DNA of 39,321 nucleotides, taken from positions 7,114 through 46,434 of the forward strand of contig JAANXF010000020.1 in NCBI GenBank assembly GCA_018263395.1, read 5' to 3'. Below, piece after piece: positions 1 to 7,431 of the stretch. The DNA comes from Methanonatronarchaeales archaeon (GTDB taxonomy: Archaea > Halobacteriota > Methanonatronarchaeia > JAANXF01). Position numbers and translations under genes: made by a program. The notes under the pieces are model-generated. The model saw only the letters and a list, made by a program, of their open reading frames with translations. It was not told where the DNA came from and ran no database searches. Numbering within the stretch: position 1 is the first letter of the stretch; every line of letters begins with the position of its first letter.

Positions 1-852
1 GGCGACCGGTACGGCGATTATGGCGAGGTAGATTATGGCCTGGACTGTTCGGAAGAGTAGCTCGATTCCTCCGGCGAAGGTCTCTATGGCAATGGTGACG
101 AGGTTGTCGAGCATCCGCTTAACGCGCTCCTTCACGCGGTTCCAGACGTTGTCGGGCGTGACGGCGACGGACTTTCGCTGCCTTATCCGGACCTCGACCG
201 TGGCGTAGTCGCTCATCTGTTGCTTCGAGGAGAGCTCGCGCTGGTACTGCCTCTGCAGCTCCTTCTCCGTCAGCTCCATACGCAGCTCCGCCTTCTCCCT
301 CCCCGCCTCCATGCCGCGGACCTCCTCCCTGAGGTCCTCGTAGTCCGCCAGGGTGCTGTTCAGTATATCCAGCTCGTCCAGCTCCTCCTGCACCGGGAGC
401 CTGTAGGTTCCTCACGTCGTGGCTCTCCACTTCCAGCCCCTCCCTGACCACCTCCATGAAGCCCTCGAAGTCGTCCGACGGGACCCTTGCGACGAGTTCG
501 ACGGTGCGGTACGGGTCGGTTCGTGTTTGCTGCTGTGCTCCACGTAGCCGCCGTACCCGGACGCCAGGTCACGTACCCGGGATGCGTCGGCCTCGGCGTC
601 GTCGGCCTCCGCGCGTATCCGCGCCTCCTTCACCTGCACGAACTCTCCGCCGCCCACATCGGTGGTCTCCGGGGCGTCCCTGAACTCGTCCGGGGCTACA
701 GACGGCTCGGTGATGCCGTGCTGGGCCTGGAACCCGAAGCTGGAGAGGAGAACCCCAATAGTACCCAGTACGAGGATGGCTCCAATTAGTACCAGAAGCG
801 CGAGGCCCGGGTTTCTCTTCACCCAGTTCCGGAGGTCGTCGACCGGAGGCAT
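1..852 (-). pseudogene. DUF4349-like membrane protein gene, partial and frameshifted
   Basis: The gene starts at 852 and runs off the left edge. The first about 115 residues hold an N-terminal membrane segment (about residues 16-36) and an acidic region ending in GGYVEHSS, which resembles the start of the DUF4349 domain. Near 505-520 the frame changes; the next frame continues sensibly (VARVPSDDFEGFMEVV, VESHDVRNLQ). Near 393-405 it changes again, into a frame with a long Glu/Gln-rich helical stretch and a C-terminal membrane segment near 1-90. The three pieces join into one plausible DUF4349 layout: membrane anchor, domain, coiled coil, membrane anchor. The shifts may be true mutations or read errors. 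The function of DUF4349 is not established. Confidence 0.6.
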
Positions 853-1004
853 AGTTCAGGCTTCAGCAGCTCCGCATAAAAGGGTTACTTAAGCTGAACT
901 GAGTATTTTATAGTGATTGTCGTAACTTTCCTGAAAATTTATTTCAGCGATTCCTGTCCTGTCCCCGACGACGAGAGGAGGATTATCATCTTAAAGAAGT
1001 TTCG

Positions 1005-1826
1005 TCAAACACTATAGCTACCTTCCCGGCCGGACCTCAGCCACTCCTCGAACCAGTCCACCGCCGCGTCCAGCATCTCCTCCTCGTGTTCCTGCTGTTT
1101 GAAGAGGTGGTCGGCTCCCTCGACGAGGTGGAGGTCCTTGGGTTCGTTGGCGGCGTCGTACATCCGTTTCGAGTTCTCGACGGGGACGATGGTGTCCTCG
1201 GTGCCGTGGATGAACCGTATCGGTGCGTGAATTCCTGGCAGGAGTTCGAGGGCGTCGTACCGCTGCAGGTCCTCGTAGAATCCGTACCCTATCTTCACCT
1301 CGCCGCGCCTGTAGGTCTGGAAGTGTATGTGTCCGGCGTCGCGCCAGCGCTCCACCTCGTTCTCCCCGAACAGGTTTCCCCCTGTGGCGTCGGCGGCGGA
1401 GGCTACGGGAACGAGCGCGGCGGGTCGGTCGTCCCGGGAGGCGGCGACGATGGAGGTGAGGCCGCCGAGGCTGTGGCCCGCGAGCCCGACCCGTTCGGAG
1501 TCGACGGGGTCCTTTCCGTCGACGAAGTCCAGTACGTCGAGCAGGTCGTCCACCTGGTGGATGAGACGCATCTCCTCGCAGGTTCCCTCGGATTCCCCGA
1601 TGCAGTCGGAGAAGTCGAATCGGAAGGCGAAGAATCCGCTCTTCACGAGGGCAGCGGAGAGGTGGGTGAGGTGTTTGATCTCCTTAAATCCGGTGAAGGA
1701 GTGGCTCAGAACCACAGCGGGGTACGTCTTTCCGGCGGTGACCTTCGCGGGGTACTCCACTATCCCGGCGAGCTCCATCCCTCGGCCGTTTCGTATGGAG
1801 ACCTTTCGGGACTCCTTCTGTGCCAT
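1005..1826 (-). CDS. Alpha/beta hydrolase (serine hydrolase)
   Basis: A 273-residue alpha/beta-hydrolase-fold enzyme, probably cytoplasmic, with no signal peptide. The nucleophile elbow reads GHSLGG, the acid is likely Asp in HGTEDTIVP, and the catalytic His lies in EGADHLF near the C-terminus, so the triad looks complete. The oxyanion region is SHSFTGFKE. The length suits the dienelactone hydrolase/peptidase S9-like group, but the substrate cannot be told. I chose the ATG at 1826 because the 15 residues encoded upstream are low-complexity and basic, unlike the family. The gene stands alone, with unrelated neighbours on both sides. Confidence 0.85.
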   Translation of the reverse strand: MAQKESRKVSIRNGRGMELAGIVEYPAKVTAGKTYPAVVLSHSFTGFKEIKHLTHLSAALVKSGFFAFRFDFSDCIGESEGTCEEMRLIHQVDDLLDVLDFVDGKDPVDSERVGLAGHSLGGLTSIVAASRDDRPAALVPVASAADATGGNLFGENEVERWRDAGHIHFQTYRRGEVKIGYGFYEDLQRYDALELLPGIHAPIRFIHGTEDTIVPVENSKRMYDAANEPKDLHLVEGADHLFKQQEHEEEMLDAAVDWFEEWLRSGREGSYSV

Positions 1827-2015
1827 GTCGAAGAGTCGATTCCGGGTCCGTAATAATCTTCCATCCCGCACCGCTCCTGCGGAGCGATGCTTAAACAGGC
1901 CTCTCCAGAGGGAGGGGACCTGTGACCCGCACCGCTTCGAAGAAGCGTGTGCTCGAACACCTTTCCCTGGAAGGGTGGGAGTGGGAGTTATTACGCGGCT
2001 GGCCTATTTCGGTCC

Positions 2016-2222
2016 GTGCACGTAGAGGCACTGGCATGCACGGCGTGCGGCGAGCGGTATCCGCCGGACGAGGTCAGGTACCGGTGCGGGGAATGCGGCG
2101 GCTCGCTGGACGTGGTGTACGACTACTCAGAGAGAGAGAGAGAGGGCTCCGTCTCGTGGGAACTCCTGAGGGGCAGGGACTTCTCACATCTGAGGTACCG
2201 CGAGTTCCTCCCGGTTTCGGAG
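2016..2222 (+). pseudogene. thrC: Threonine synthase, 5' fragment only
   Basis: From a GTG at 2016, about 68 codons match the start of threonine synthase: a zinc-ribbon-like segment (CTACGERYPPDEVRYRCGEC), then GGSLDVVYDY and the motif RYREFLPV. In the family this is followed by the PLP-binding domain of roughly 340 residues; here homology stops at about 2215-2222 and the sequence passes directly into a piece of a flavoprotein gene in another frame. The pyridoxal-phosphate lysine and catalytic domain are absent, so the fragment cannot make threonine. A GA dinucleotide run lies near 2130 within the fragment but does not break it. Confidence 0.7.
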
Positions 2223-2724
2223 AGCGGCCGCGAGGCACGCCGACGAGGGCGACAGAGGTGACGCTCCGGAGAAGGAGGTCGAGCGCCTAGTCGAGGTCGC
2301 CAGGACCCCTCTCTCAGGGGACGGGGAGGGCGACCCGTACGGCCTGAGGGCTGAGCTCCAGGGACTGATGTGGCGCCGCATGGGCGTAGTCAGGGAGGGG
2401 GACGGGCTGGAGGGCGCCCTCGACGTCTTAGCGGGGCTCGCCGAGGAGGCCGAGAGCCTCTCCGTCGGTGGCCGCTCAAGATACAACCCGGAGTGGGTGG
2501 AGGTCTCGAACCTGAGAAACATGGTCCAGGTGTGTGAGGCGGCGGTGCGCAGCGCCCTCCTGAGACGGGAGAGCCGGGGCGCGCACCAGAGGCTGGACCA
2601 CCCTGACCTCGACGATGAGTGGAGGGCGAACGTGCACTGCCGGGCGGAGGACGGCCGCCTGGAGGTATGGAGGGGGGCGGCGCACGAGGTCCCGGAGGGG
2701 CTGAGGGGGGAGACGGATGGTTGA
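2221..2724 (+). pseudogene. Succinate dehydrogenase/fumarate reductase flavoprotein, 3' fragment
   Basis: About 167 codons match the C-terminal part of the SdhA/FrdA/TfrA flavoprotein: the end of the flavin domain (RAAARHAD), then the helical C-terminal domain with ELQGLMWRRMGVVREGDGL, YNPEWVEVSNLRNM and the typical RESRGAH segment. The roughly 400 N-terminal residues, which carry the FAD-binding and catalytic residues, are missing and replaced by a thrC fragment in a different frame. It overlaps the start of the iron-sulfur subunit gene by 8 bases, the usual operon arrangement. A start at the ATG at 2368 could yield only a stub without FAD binding. Confidence 0.75.
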
Positions 2725-3454
2725 CGTCGGGGAAGAAGAGGTGCTGCTCAGAGTCCACAGGTCCGGCTCCGGCTGGAAGCTGGGTAGACTGGTGCCGTAC
2801 AGGGTGCCGTGGCGGGAGGGGATGACGGTGCTGGACGGCCTGGTCCACGTCCAGGAGAACCAGGAGCCGGGTCTGGCGTTCAGGCGCAACTGCGGGGCCG
2901 GGCGGTGCGGTTCCTGCGGTGCCGAGGTGGACGGAAGACCTGTCCTGACGTGCAGTACTCGGCTTCCGCGAGGCGGGGACGTGACCGTGGAGCCGATGCG
3001 GACGTTCCCGGTAATCAGGGACCTCGTCGTCGACCTCTCGGGTCAGTGGGTCACGGCGGGACGGGTACCGCTCTTCGAGGCCGTCGATGACGGCGACGAC
3101 TTCTGGAGGATTCCGCGGGAGGACGTCTCCGACGTGGCCGAGTTCAGGCGCTGCATAGAGTGCTTCCTGTGTCAGGACGTCTGCCACGTGCTCAGGGAGC
3201 ACGGACAGGACTTCGTCGGGCCCCGTTTCGTAACCCTGCTGGCGTCGCTCGATATGCATCCGCGGGACGCAGGCGACAGGTCCGGGTTCTCTGCTGAGAG
3301 CGGGCTGGAGCTTTGCAACGTCACCAGGTGCTGCCAGGAGACCTGCCCCGAGGAGATACGCATAACCGACGAGGCCATCATCCCGGAGAAGGAGCGTCTG
3401 ATCTCTCGGAAGGACCCGGTGGCGAGGCTGCTGAAAAGGGTCCTCGGGCGCTAA
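2717..3454 (+). CDS. Succinate dehydrogenase/fumarate reductase iron-sulfur subunit
   Basis: A 245-residue SdhB/FrdB/TfrB-type subunit that carries electrons between the flavoprotein and the quinone or thiol side of the enzyme. The N-terminal ferredoxin domain has a [2Fe-2S] motif CGAGRCGSCG with a later Cys (VLTCSTR). The C-terminal domain has two cysteine clusters, CIECFLCQDVC and CNVTRCCQETCPEEI, for further clusters. The gene itself is intact and overlaps the flavoprotein remnant by 8 bases. Because its partner lacks its N-terminal two thirds here, a working complex would need a flavoprotein from elsewhere. No membrane anchor subunit follows. Whether it is sdhB or the methanogen-type tfrB cannot be settled from sequence alone. 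Confidence 0.85.
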   Translation: MVDVGEEEVLLRVHRSGSGWKLGRLVPYRVPWREGMTVLDGLVHVQENQEPGLAFRRNCGAGRCGSCGAEVDGRPVLTCSTRLPRGGDVTVEPMRTFPVIRDLVVDLSGQWVTAGRVPLFEAVDDGDDFWRIPREDVSDVAEFRRCIECFLCQDVCHVLREHGQDFVGPRFVTLLASLDMHPRDAGDRSGFSAESGLELCNVTRCCQETCPEEIRITDEAIIPEKERLISRKDPVARLLKRVLGR

Positions 3455-3703
3455 ATCGCACGTCTCTACGCTCCCCGGGACCGGCAGGAGAAACCCGGGC
3501 GTCGAGCGCCCTGTCGACCCCTGCGCCTGCGGGGACGTCTCTCCCGGAACCGGGAGGACCGGGACGTCCTTTAACCGAAGATCCATCAGCGGCATCGACC
3601 CGGTTCCGGCCGGGACGATGTCGGGGACACACGGGCCCTGTGGAGAGTGCGTTTCTACGCCAACGGTGGAAAGCTTAAGTTCCGAGGGTGCGACGCCGAT
3701 TGT

Positions 3704-3928
3704 ATGGAACTCAGGGAGGAGGTCGAGCGATACTTTCAGGAGGCCGCGCCGGACGGAGTCGCCACCGATAGCGACGTTGCGAAGGGTCTTCGCGAGCTGT
3801 ACGACGTAGGGGCCAGTCCGGGGGATGTGAGTGAGGCAGCCGACGAACTCATCAGGAAGGACGTAATACACGTGGTCGACGAGGAGGAGGGCGTCGAGGG
3901 GGAGAGGACCTACGAGTACCACAGGTGA
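3704..3928 (+). CDS. Small acidic winged-helix-like protein
   Basis: A 74-residue acidic protein from the ATG at 3704. It is predicted to be mostly helical, with a pattern of three helices followed by a short charged hairpin (VIHVVDEEEGVEGERTYEYH), similar in outline to small archaeal winged-helix proteins. No family is recognised. An in-frame ATG at 3647 would add 19 residues, but these are rich in Lys and Cys and look like upstream sequence. The flanking regions are non-coding. Confidence 0.5.
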   Translation: MELREEVERYFQEAAPDGVATDSDVAKGLRELYDVGASPGDVSEAADELIRKDVIHVVDEEEGVEGERTYEYHR

Positions 3929-4196
3929 CTCCGGTCCCCACAAGCTCCCCGCGCCGGACACGGACAGGCATTAGACCTTCGGGACGTGGCGTATTCCGGT
4001 CCGCGGGGTCTCCTCGGGAGTTACGCATGGGGATGGCCTCGAAAGGGGGGCTCCTCGAATCCTCGACCCGTCCGGCTCTGAGCCTTGAGTGACCCCCCTC
4101 TTCCCCGGGGAGCACGGGGTAGCAACCCGTCCGGTCGGCCGCCCCTGCTAGAGCGGTTTAGGTTTTAGGCCGTCCGGCGACCTGACACCTCTCCGG
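3929..4196. other. Non-coding stretch
   Basis: GC-rich sequence with no open frame showing protein-like composition on either strand. Several short inverted repeats are possible (for example GCGTA near 3990 with TACGC near 4022), but I see no signature of a known structural RNA. It ends in the TATA-like promoter for the small membrane genes. Confidence 0.4.
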
Positions 4197-4205
4197 TATA
4201 TATAT
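4197..4205 (+). promoter_or_regulatory. TATA box upstream of small membrane protein pair
   Basis: An alternating T/A run (TATATATAT) in an otherwise GC-rich background, 65 bases before the ATG at 4271. The placement suits an archaeal promoter with a leader of about 40 bases. Confidence 0.5.
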
Positions 4206-4270
4206 CTGCGTGATTACCCAACTGGAACTCTTATTGAACTCTTCTAATAACGTGACCCACGGTTCACTTC

Positions 4271-4552
4271 ATGCCAGCGGGCCTCACCATCGTCGTTATG
4301 CTCTACGCCCTGGCCATGTGGCTCGTCTCTATGCACAACATCTACAGGTCCCCTCCCCCGGCCGGATACAGGAACCACCTGCTCTCCTTCGTCATCCTGA
4401 CCATGGCGGGCATATCGATCGAAACGTTCTCCGAGATAGGGCTGCTGCACGAGAGCCTCGACGTCCTGGGCGACGCACTCTACCTGACCGAGGCCGCAGT
4501 GTTCCTCTACGTCGCGTACAACCTGAATATCCAGACGAGGGAGGCGTTCTGA
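4271..4552 (+). CDS. Small membrane protein A
   Basis: A 93-residue protein with three likely membrane segments (about residues 3-20, 36-53 and 66-85) and short loops. No known motif is visible. Its TGA is followed at once by the ATG of the next gene, which encodes another small membrane protein of nearly the same length, so the two are probably translated together and may form a complex. Function unknown. Confidence 0.6.
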   Translation: MPAGLTIVVMLYALAMWLVSMHNIYRSPPPAGYRNHLLSFVILTMAGISIETFSEIGLLHESLDVLGDALYLTEAAVFLYVAYNLNIQTREAF

Positions 4553-4831
4553 ATGCCGGGCGTGGCCTCCTCACTTCTGCACATCATAGTGATTGGGCTC
4601 TCCACCGCTTCCCTGTATTACTGGGTAAAGATTTACCTGAGGGTGGGGAGCGCATCTGTCCACCTAGCCCTGACGTCGCTCTTCCTCACGGTGGCCGTGG
4701 TGCTCCACGCAGCGGAGGCGGTCAACGTGTATGTATCGGCTGCTTCCGAATCGGTATTCTTGGTCGCAATCATAGCGACGCTGACGACGTGGCTCTCCGC
4801 GTCCTTCGAGATAAGCGCGGGCCGCCTGTAG
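4553..4831 (+). CDS. Small membrane protein B
   Basis: A 92-residue protein with three likely membrane segments (about residues 8-25, 38-55 and 68-84). It starts on the base after the stop of the preceding membrane protein gene. The pair may be a two-part membrane complex. A similar three-helix layout in both proteins could reflect an old duplication, but the sequences are not clearly alike. Function unknown. Confidence 0.6.
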   Translation: MPGVASSLLHIIVIGLSTASLYYWVKIYLRVGSASVHLALTSLFLTVAVVLHAAEAVNVYVSAASESVFLVAIIATLTTWLSASFEISAGRL

Positions 4832-4899
4832 GGCCCTGTAGGGCCAGAACCGGCCCTCAGAAGAAGCGACCGGCAACCGACGACGAGCCGGGGAAGGTC

Positions 4900-4913
4900 A
4901 TGCGCCGACCGGG
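4900..4913. repeat. Partial copy of tRNA-Gly 3' end
   Basis: These 14 bases are identical to 4978-4991, which hold the 3' end of the tRNA-Gly gene (acceptor strand plus part of the T stem). The copies are in the same orientation, 78 bases apart, and similarity fades after two further mismatches. Such short 3'-end copies are often left by integrases that target tRNA genes, but no integrase lies nearby. Confidence 0.4.
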
Positions 4914-4978
4914 GGTTTGGCACCGGATTTACGGGCAAATTTCTGTGGCCCAATTCCCGGTGAAAGCAGCCGACAGTA

Positions 4979-5049
4979 TGCGCCGACCGGGATTTGAACC
5001 CGGGCTACAGCCTTGGCAAGGCTGAGTCATACCGCTAGACCATCGGCGC
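4979..5049 (-). tRNA. tRNA-Gly (anticodon GCC)
   Basis: A 71-base cloverleaf on the minus strand: 7-bp acceptor (GCGCCGA with TCGGCGC), short D arm, anticodon stem CAGCC/GGCTG with loop TTGCCAA (anticodon GCC), a 4-base variable loop, and T arm CCGGG-TTCAAAT-CCCGG. The discriminator is A and no CCA is encoded. A TGTTTACC-like box about 27 bases upstream (near 5074-5080) may be its promoter. No intron. Confidence 0.95.
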
Positions 5050-5107
5050 CACCGGCCTGCCTGTTGGTAAGCGGTAAACATTAGTCTTTCCCGAGGCATT
5101 TTCCCCC

Positions 5108-5551
5108 ATGGCAGAGGGTGGAGAGGAGCTACAGGAGGTCATCCGTGAGCTGGAGCTCAGGGGGGCCCGCGTCGAGGGCCTGCAGACAGTCTATCGGTCG
5201 CTGGTTCAGGGGGTGGAGGACAGCACGTCGGGCATCGAGACCCTCAACTCGTTGAGGGAGAGGGGTGAGGACTCGGAGATTCTGCTTCCGCTCAGAGGTG
5301 GTGCCTTCGTGAGGGCGTCGCTGGAGAGCGTGGACGAGGTCCTCGTATCGATGGACGACGTAGTCGTCGAGGGTTCGCTGGACGAGGCCGTGGGGGATCT
5401 GGAGAACAGGAGGGACGAACTGAGAGAGCGCATGGAGGAGGTGCAGTCCTCCCTGCAGGAGGAGCGACGGATGCTTCAGGCTCTTCAGGTGCGTGCGCAG
5501 TCGCTCGCCTCCAGCGGCTCCGGCCAGGGGCCGGGGTTCACCGCCGGTTGA
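5108..5551 (+). CDS. pfdA: Prefoldin alpha subunit
   Basis: A 147-residue prefoldin alpha (GimC alpha) subunit. Prefoldin is a hexamer of two alpha and four beta subunits that holds unfolded proteins and passes them to the thermosome. The layout fits the family: an N-terminal coiled coil (about residues 5-45), a central beta-hairpin region (SEILLPLRGGAFVRASL and VLVSMDDVVVEGSLDEAV), and a C-terminal coiled coil (about residues 95-135). The short low-complexity tail is not part of the family core. The gene lies 58 bases from the divergent tRNA-Gly. Confidence 0.85.
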   Translation: MAEGGEELQEVIRELELRGARVEGLQTVYRSLVQGVEDSTSGIETLNSLRERGEDSEILLPLRGGAFVRASLESVDEVLVSMDDVVVEGSLDEAVGDLENRRDELRERMEEVQSSLQEERRMLQALQVRAQSLASSGSGQGPGFTAG

Positions 5552-5557
5552 ACGGGC

Positions 5558-5758
5558 CTATAACAGGTCGTCCAGAGAGTGCTCGGTCCACCTCTTGCTG
5601 GGCGGCGAGTCCTCGAAGAGCGACTCCGCCTCCAGGTCCTCTATCGAGCAGCTCTCCTCGCAGTGTATGGCGTCTCCCTTGTGGACGTATATGGAGCCAC
5701 ACGCCTCGCAGGCGTACCTGCTGGTGACGAGGTCCGTCGAGTCCAGTTTCTCGACCAT
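5558..5758 (-). CDS. Small zinc-ribbon-like protein
   Basis: A 66-residue acidic protein with two cysteine pairs, CEAC and CEESC, separated by 13 residues, which could bind one zinc ion. The rest is charged, with no further motif. It converges on the prefoldin gene, with stops 6 bases apart. I do not recognise a family. Confidence 0.55.
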   Translation of the reverse strand: MVEKLDSTDLVTSRYACEACGSIYVHKGDAIHCEESCSIEDLEAESLFEDSPPSKRWTEHSLDDLL

Positions 5759-5802
5759 TTCGATGGCCCCGCGTCTACCTTTCCATCGAGATTACCTAAG
5801 CT

Positions 5803-6303
5803 TTACCCAGGGGTCCCGGCCCCGGAACTTTCCACCTTTTTCTCCACCTCGTCCAGCCTGGACAGCACCAGGCGGAACGCCTCGTAGTCCAGCTTCTGCC
5901 CGGGGTTCTGTCTCTGGTTGATGAGCATCTGGTGCCTCTTGGAGCCGCCGTAGAGCAGCAGCGTCACGCCGAAAGCCAGCAGTAGGACCATCACCACCAC
6001 GGACGCCAGGGCGAGTTCCACTGTCTCCAGTCTAATCGAAATCCCTATCAACTCGAAGGTCCCGTTCAGCACCTCCGTCACGTTCGGGAGCAGCCCCAGA
6101 AACAGCCAGAACGCCTGGAAGAGCACCATGAACTGCCACGTCTCCTGGAAGCCCTGCCTAAGTAGAATCAACGCGTCTATCATCCGGCCGAGCCCCCTCC
6201 TGTGTATCCTGCCGCTGGACCTCAGGTCGATCGTGTTGCTGACCCTCTCGAGGGCCTGGTCGAAATCCAGCTCGGCGAAGTCTTTCCTCTGCATGGCAAA
6301 CAC
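5803..6303 (-). CDS. Membrane protein with cytoplasmic tails
   Basis: A 166-residue protein with a charged N-terminal region (residues 1-50), two likely membrane segments (about 57-75 and 98-120), and a charged, helical C-terminal tail ending in a short coiled-coil pattern (SRLDEVEKKVESS). No recognised domain. Residue 4 is an alternative ATG start. It lies between the small zinc-ribbon gene and tRNA-Phe on the same strand. Function unknown. Confidence 0.6.
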   Translation of the reverse strand: MFAMQRKDFAELDFDQALERVSNTIDLRSSGRIHRRGLGRMIDALILLRQGFQETWQFMVLFQAFWLFLGLLPNVTEVLNGTFELIGISIRLETVELALASVVVMVLLLAFGVTLLLYGGSKRHQMLINQRQNPGQKLDYEAFRLVLSRLDEVEKKVESSGAGTPG

Positions 6304-6400
6304 TCCTCAACGCGGACGTAAAACAGTGACGGCGTGTGAGGCGTACGTGTCCACTGAAGTCGAGACGAGTGCGCATCTGCACGGACGCTCGGTGACCGGA

Positions 6401-6474
6401 TGCCGCGGCCCGGATTCGAACCGGGGACAACCGCCTCTTCAGGGCGGCGCTCTCCCGGACTGAGCTACCGCGGC
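6401..6474 (-). tRNA. tRNA-Phe (anticodon GAA)
   Basis: A 74-base cloverleaf on the minus strand: acceptor GCCGCGG/CCGCGGC, D arm GCTC...GAGC, anticodon stem CCGCC/GGCGG with loop CTGAAGA (anticodon GAA), 5-base variable loop, T arm CCCGG-TTCGAAT-CCGGG, discriminator A and no encoded CCA. No intron. An A/T box (TTTTAATAAAT on the minus strand) lies 24-34 bases upstream. Confidence 0.96.
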
Positions 6475-6497
6475 CTGTCCCCTGAAGTGGTCCGTTG

Positions 6498-6508
6498 ATT
6501 TATTAAAA
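6498..6508 (-). promoter_or_regulatory. TATA box of tRNA-Phe
   Basis: On the minus strand this reads TTTTAATAAAT, an A/T island in GC-rich DNA, centred about 29 bases before the first base of the mature tRNA-Phe. That is the spacing expected of an archaeal TATA box. Confidence 0.55.
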
Positions 6509-6564
6509 CACGCGGTGGAGCAAGCCTCGCTGGTTTTTTCACAGTCGGCGTAGAGTCGTGAGCA

Positions 6565-7320
6565 GTGAATCTCGATAGAGACGGCTGGTACCGGAGGGCG
6601 AAACGCGAGGGTTACAGGGCGAGGTCCGCCTACAAGCTGAAGCAGATCCAGGATCGTTTCCACGTAATCGACGACCAAGACGACGTGCTGGACCTCGGCG
6701 CCGCCCCGGGCGGCTGGCTGCAGGTGGCCAGGGACCTCACTGACGGAGGGGTGGTGGGATTCGACCTTCGACCGATCGAACCCCTCGAAGACGTGGAGAC
6801 GGTCCGGGCCGACTTCACGAGGAAGGGGGTCCTCGAAGAGGCCCTCGGCCCGCTGGGGGGCAGGGCGGACGTGGTGCTCTGTGACGCCTCTCCGGACCTC
6901 TCCGGGAACTGGAGCGTCGACCACGCCCGCAGCGTCTCCCTGGCACGCTCAGCCCTCTCCGTCTGCGAAGAGGCCCTGGAGCCGGGCGGAAACCTCGTGG
7001 TCAAGGTGTTCCAGGGAGAGGGGTTCCCCGGCTTCCTCGACGAGGTGAAGCGGAGCTTCAGCCGGGTCAACGGTTTCTCCCCGGAGGCCTCCCGGAAGAG
7101 GAGCGCCGAGATGTACGTCGTCGCGAGGGGCTACGTGACCGCACCGGTCCGGGAGGGCGACGTACTGAGGGTCGAAATCGTCGATACCGGCAGTGAGGGC
7201 GACGGCGTCGCGAGGGTGGACGACTTCGTGCTGTTCGTGCCCGGGACCGATGTGGGCGAAGAGTTAGAGGTGGAGGTGATAGAGGTGAGGGCCAGGTTCG
7301 GGTTCGCGGAGGAGCTGTGA
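6565..7320 (+). CDS. rlmE: 23S rRNA 2'-O-methyltransferase RlmE with TRAM domain
   Basis: A 251-residue FtsJ/RlmE-family enzyme that methylates a uridine 2'-OH in 23S rRNA, using S-adenosylmethionine. The SAM-binding motif reads DLGAAPGGWLQV. The K-D-K-E tetrad is visible: Lys in RSAYKLKQ, Asp in CDASPD, Lys in VVKVF and Glu in AEMYVV. After about residue 190 comes a TRAM domain (REGDVLRVEIVDTGSEGDGV), an RNA-binding add-on typical of haloarchaeal and related RlmE proteins and absent from the E. coli enzyme. The start is GTG at 6565. The gene stands alone, divergent from tRNA-Phe. Confidence 0.9.
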   Translation: MNLDRDGWYRRAKREGYRARSAYKLKQIQDRFHVIDDQDDVLDLGAAPGGWLQVARDLTDGGVVGFDLRPIEPLEDVETVRADFTRKGVLEEALGPLGGRADVVLCDASPDLSGNWSVDHARSVSLARSALSVCEEALEPGGNLVVKVFQGEGFPGFLDEVKRSFSRVNGFSPEASRKRSAEMYVVARGYVTAPVREGDVLRVEIVDTGSEGDGVARVDDFVLFVPGTDVGEELEVEVIEVRARFGFAEEL

Positions 7321-7431
7321 GCCGCTAGCTGTAAGGATTTCTGTGCGCCGTAAAGGTCTGGGTCCCCTGCTGATTCATGTGTTTCCTCTCAGCGGAGGAG
7401 CTACCGGTATCCCACCGTCTCTTCCGAACAC

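Noticed and set aside
2128-2146. GA dinucleotide run as possible slippage cause
   Set aside because: The frame is kept across the run; the break with thrC occurs about 75 bases later and is a junction, not slippage.
2390-3961. 523-codon minus-strand open frame over the iron-sulfur subunit
   Set aside because: Pro/Arg-rich with no motif and antisense to a gene with clear cysteine clusters.
4210-5025. Plus-strand open frame across both small membrane genes and the tRNA
   Set aside because: It runs through a tRNA gene and has an Arg/Pro/Gly composition typical of a shadow frame.
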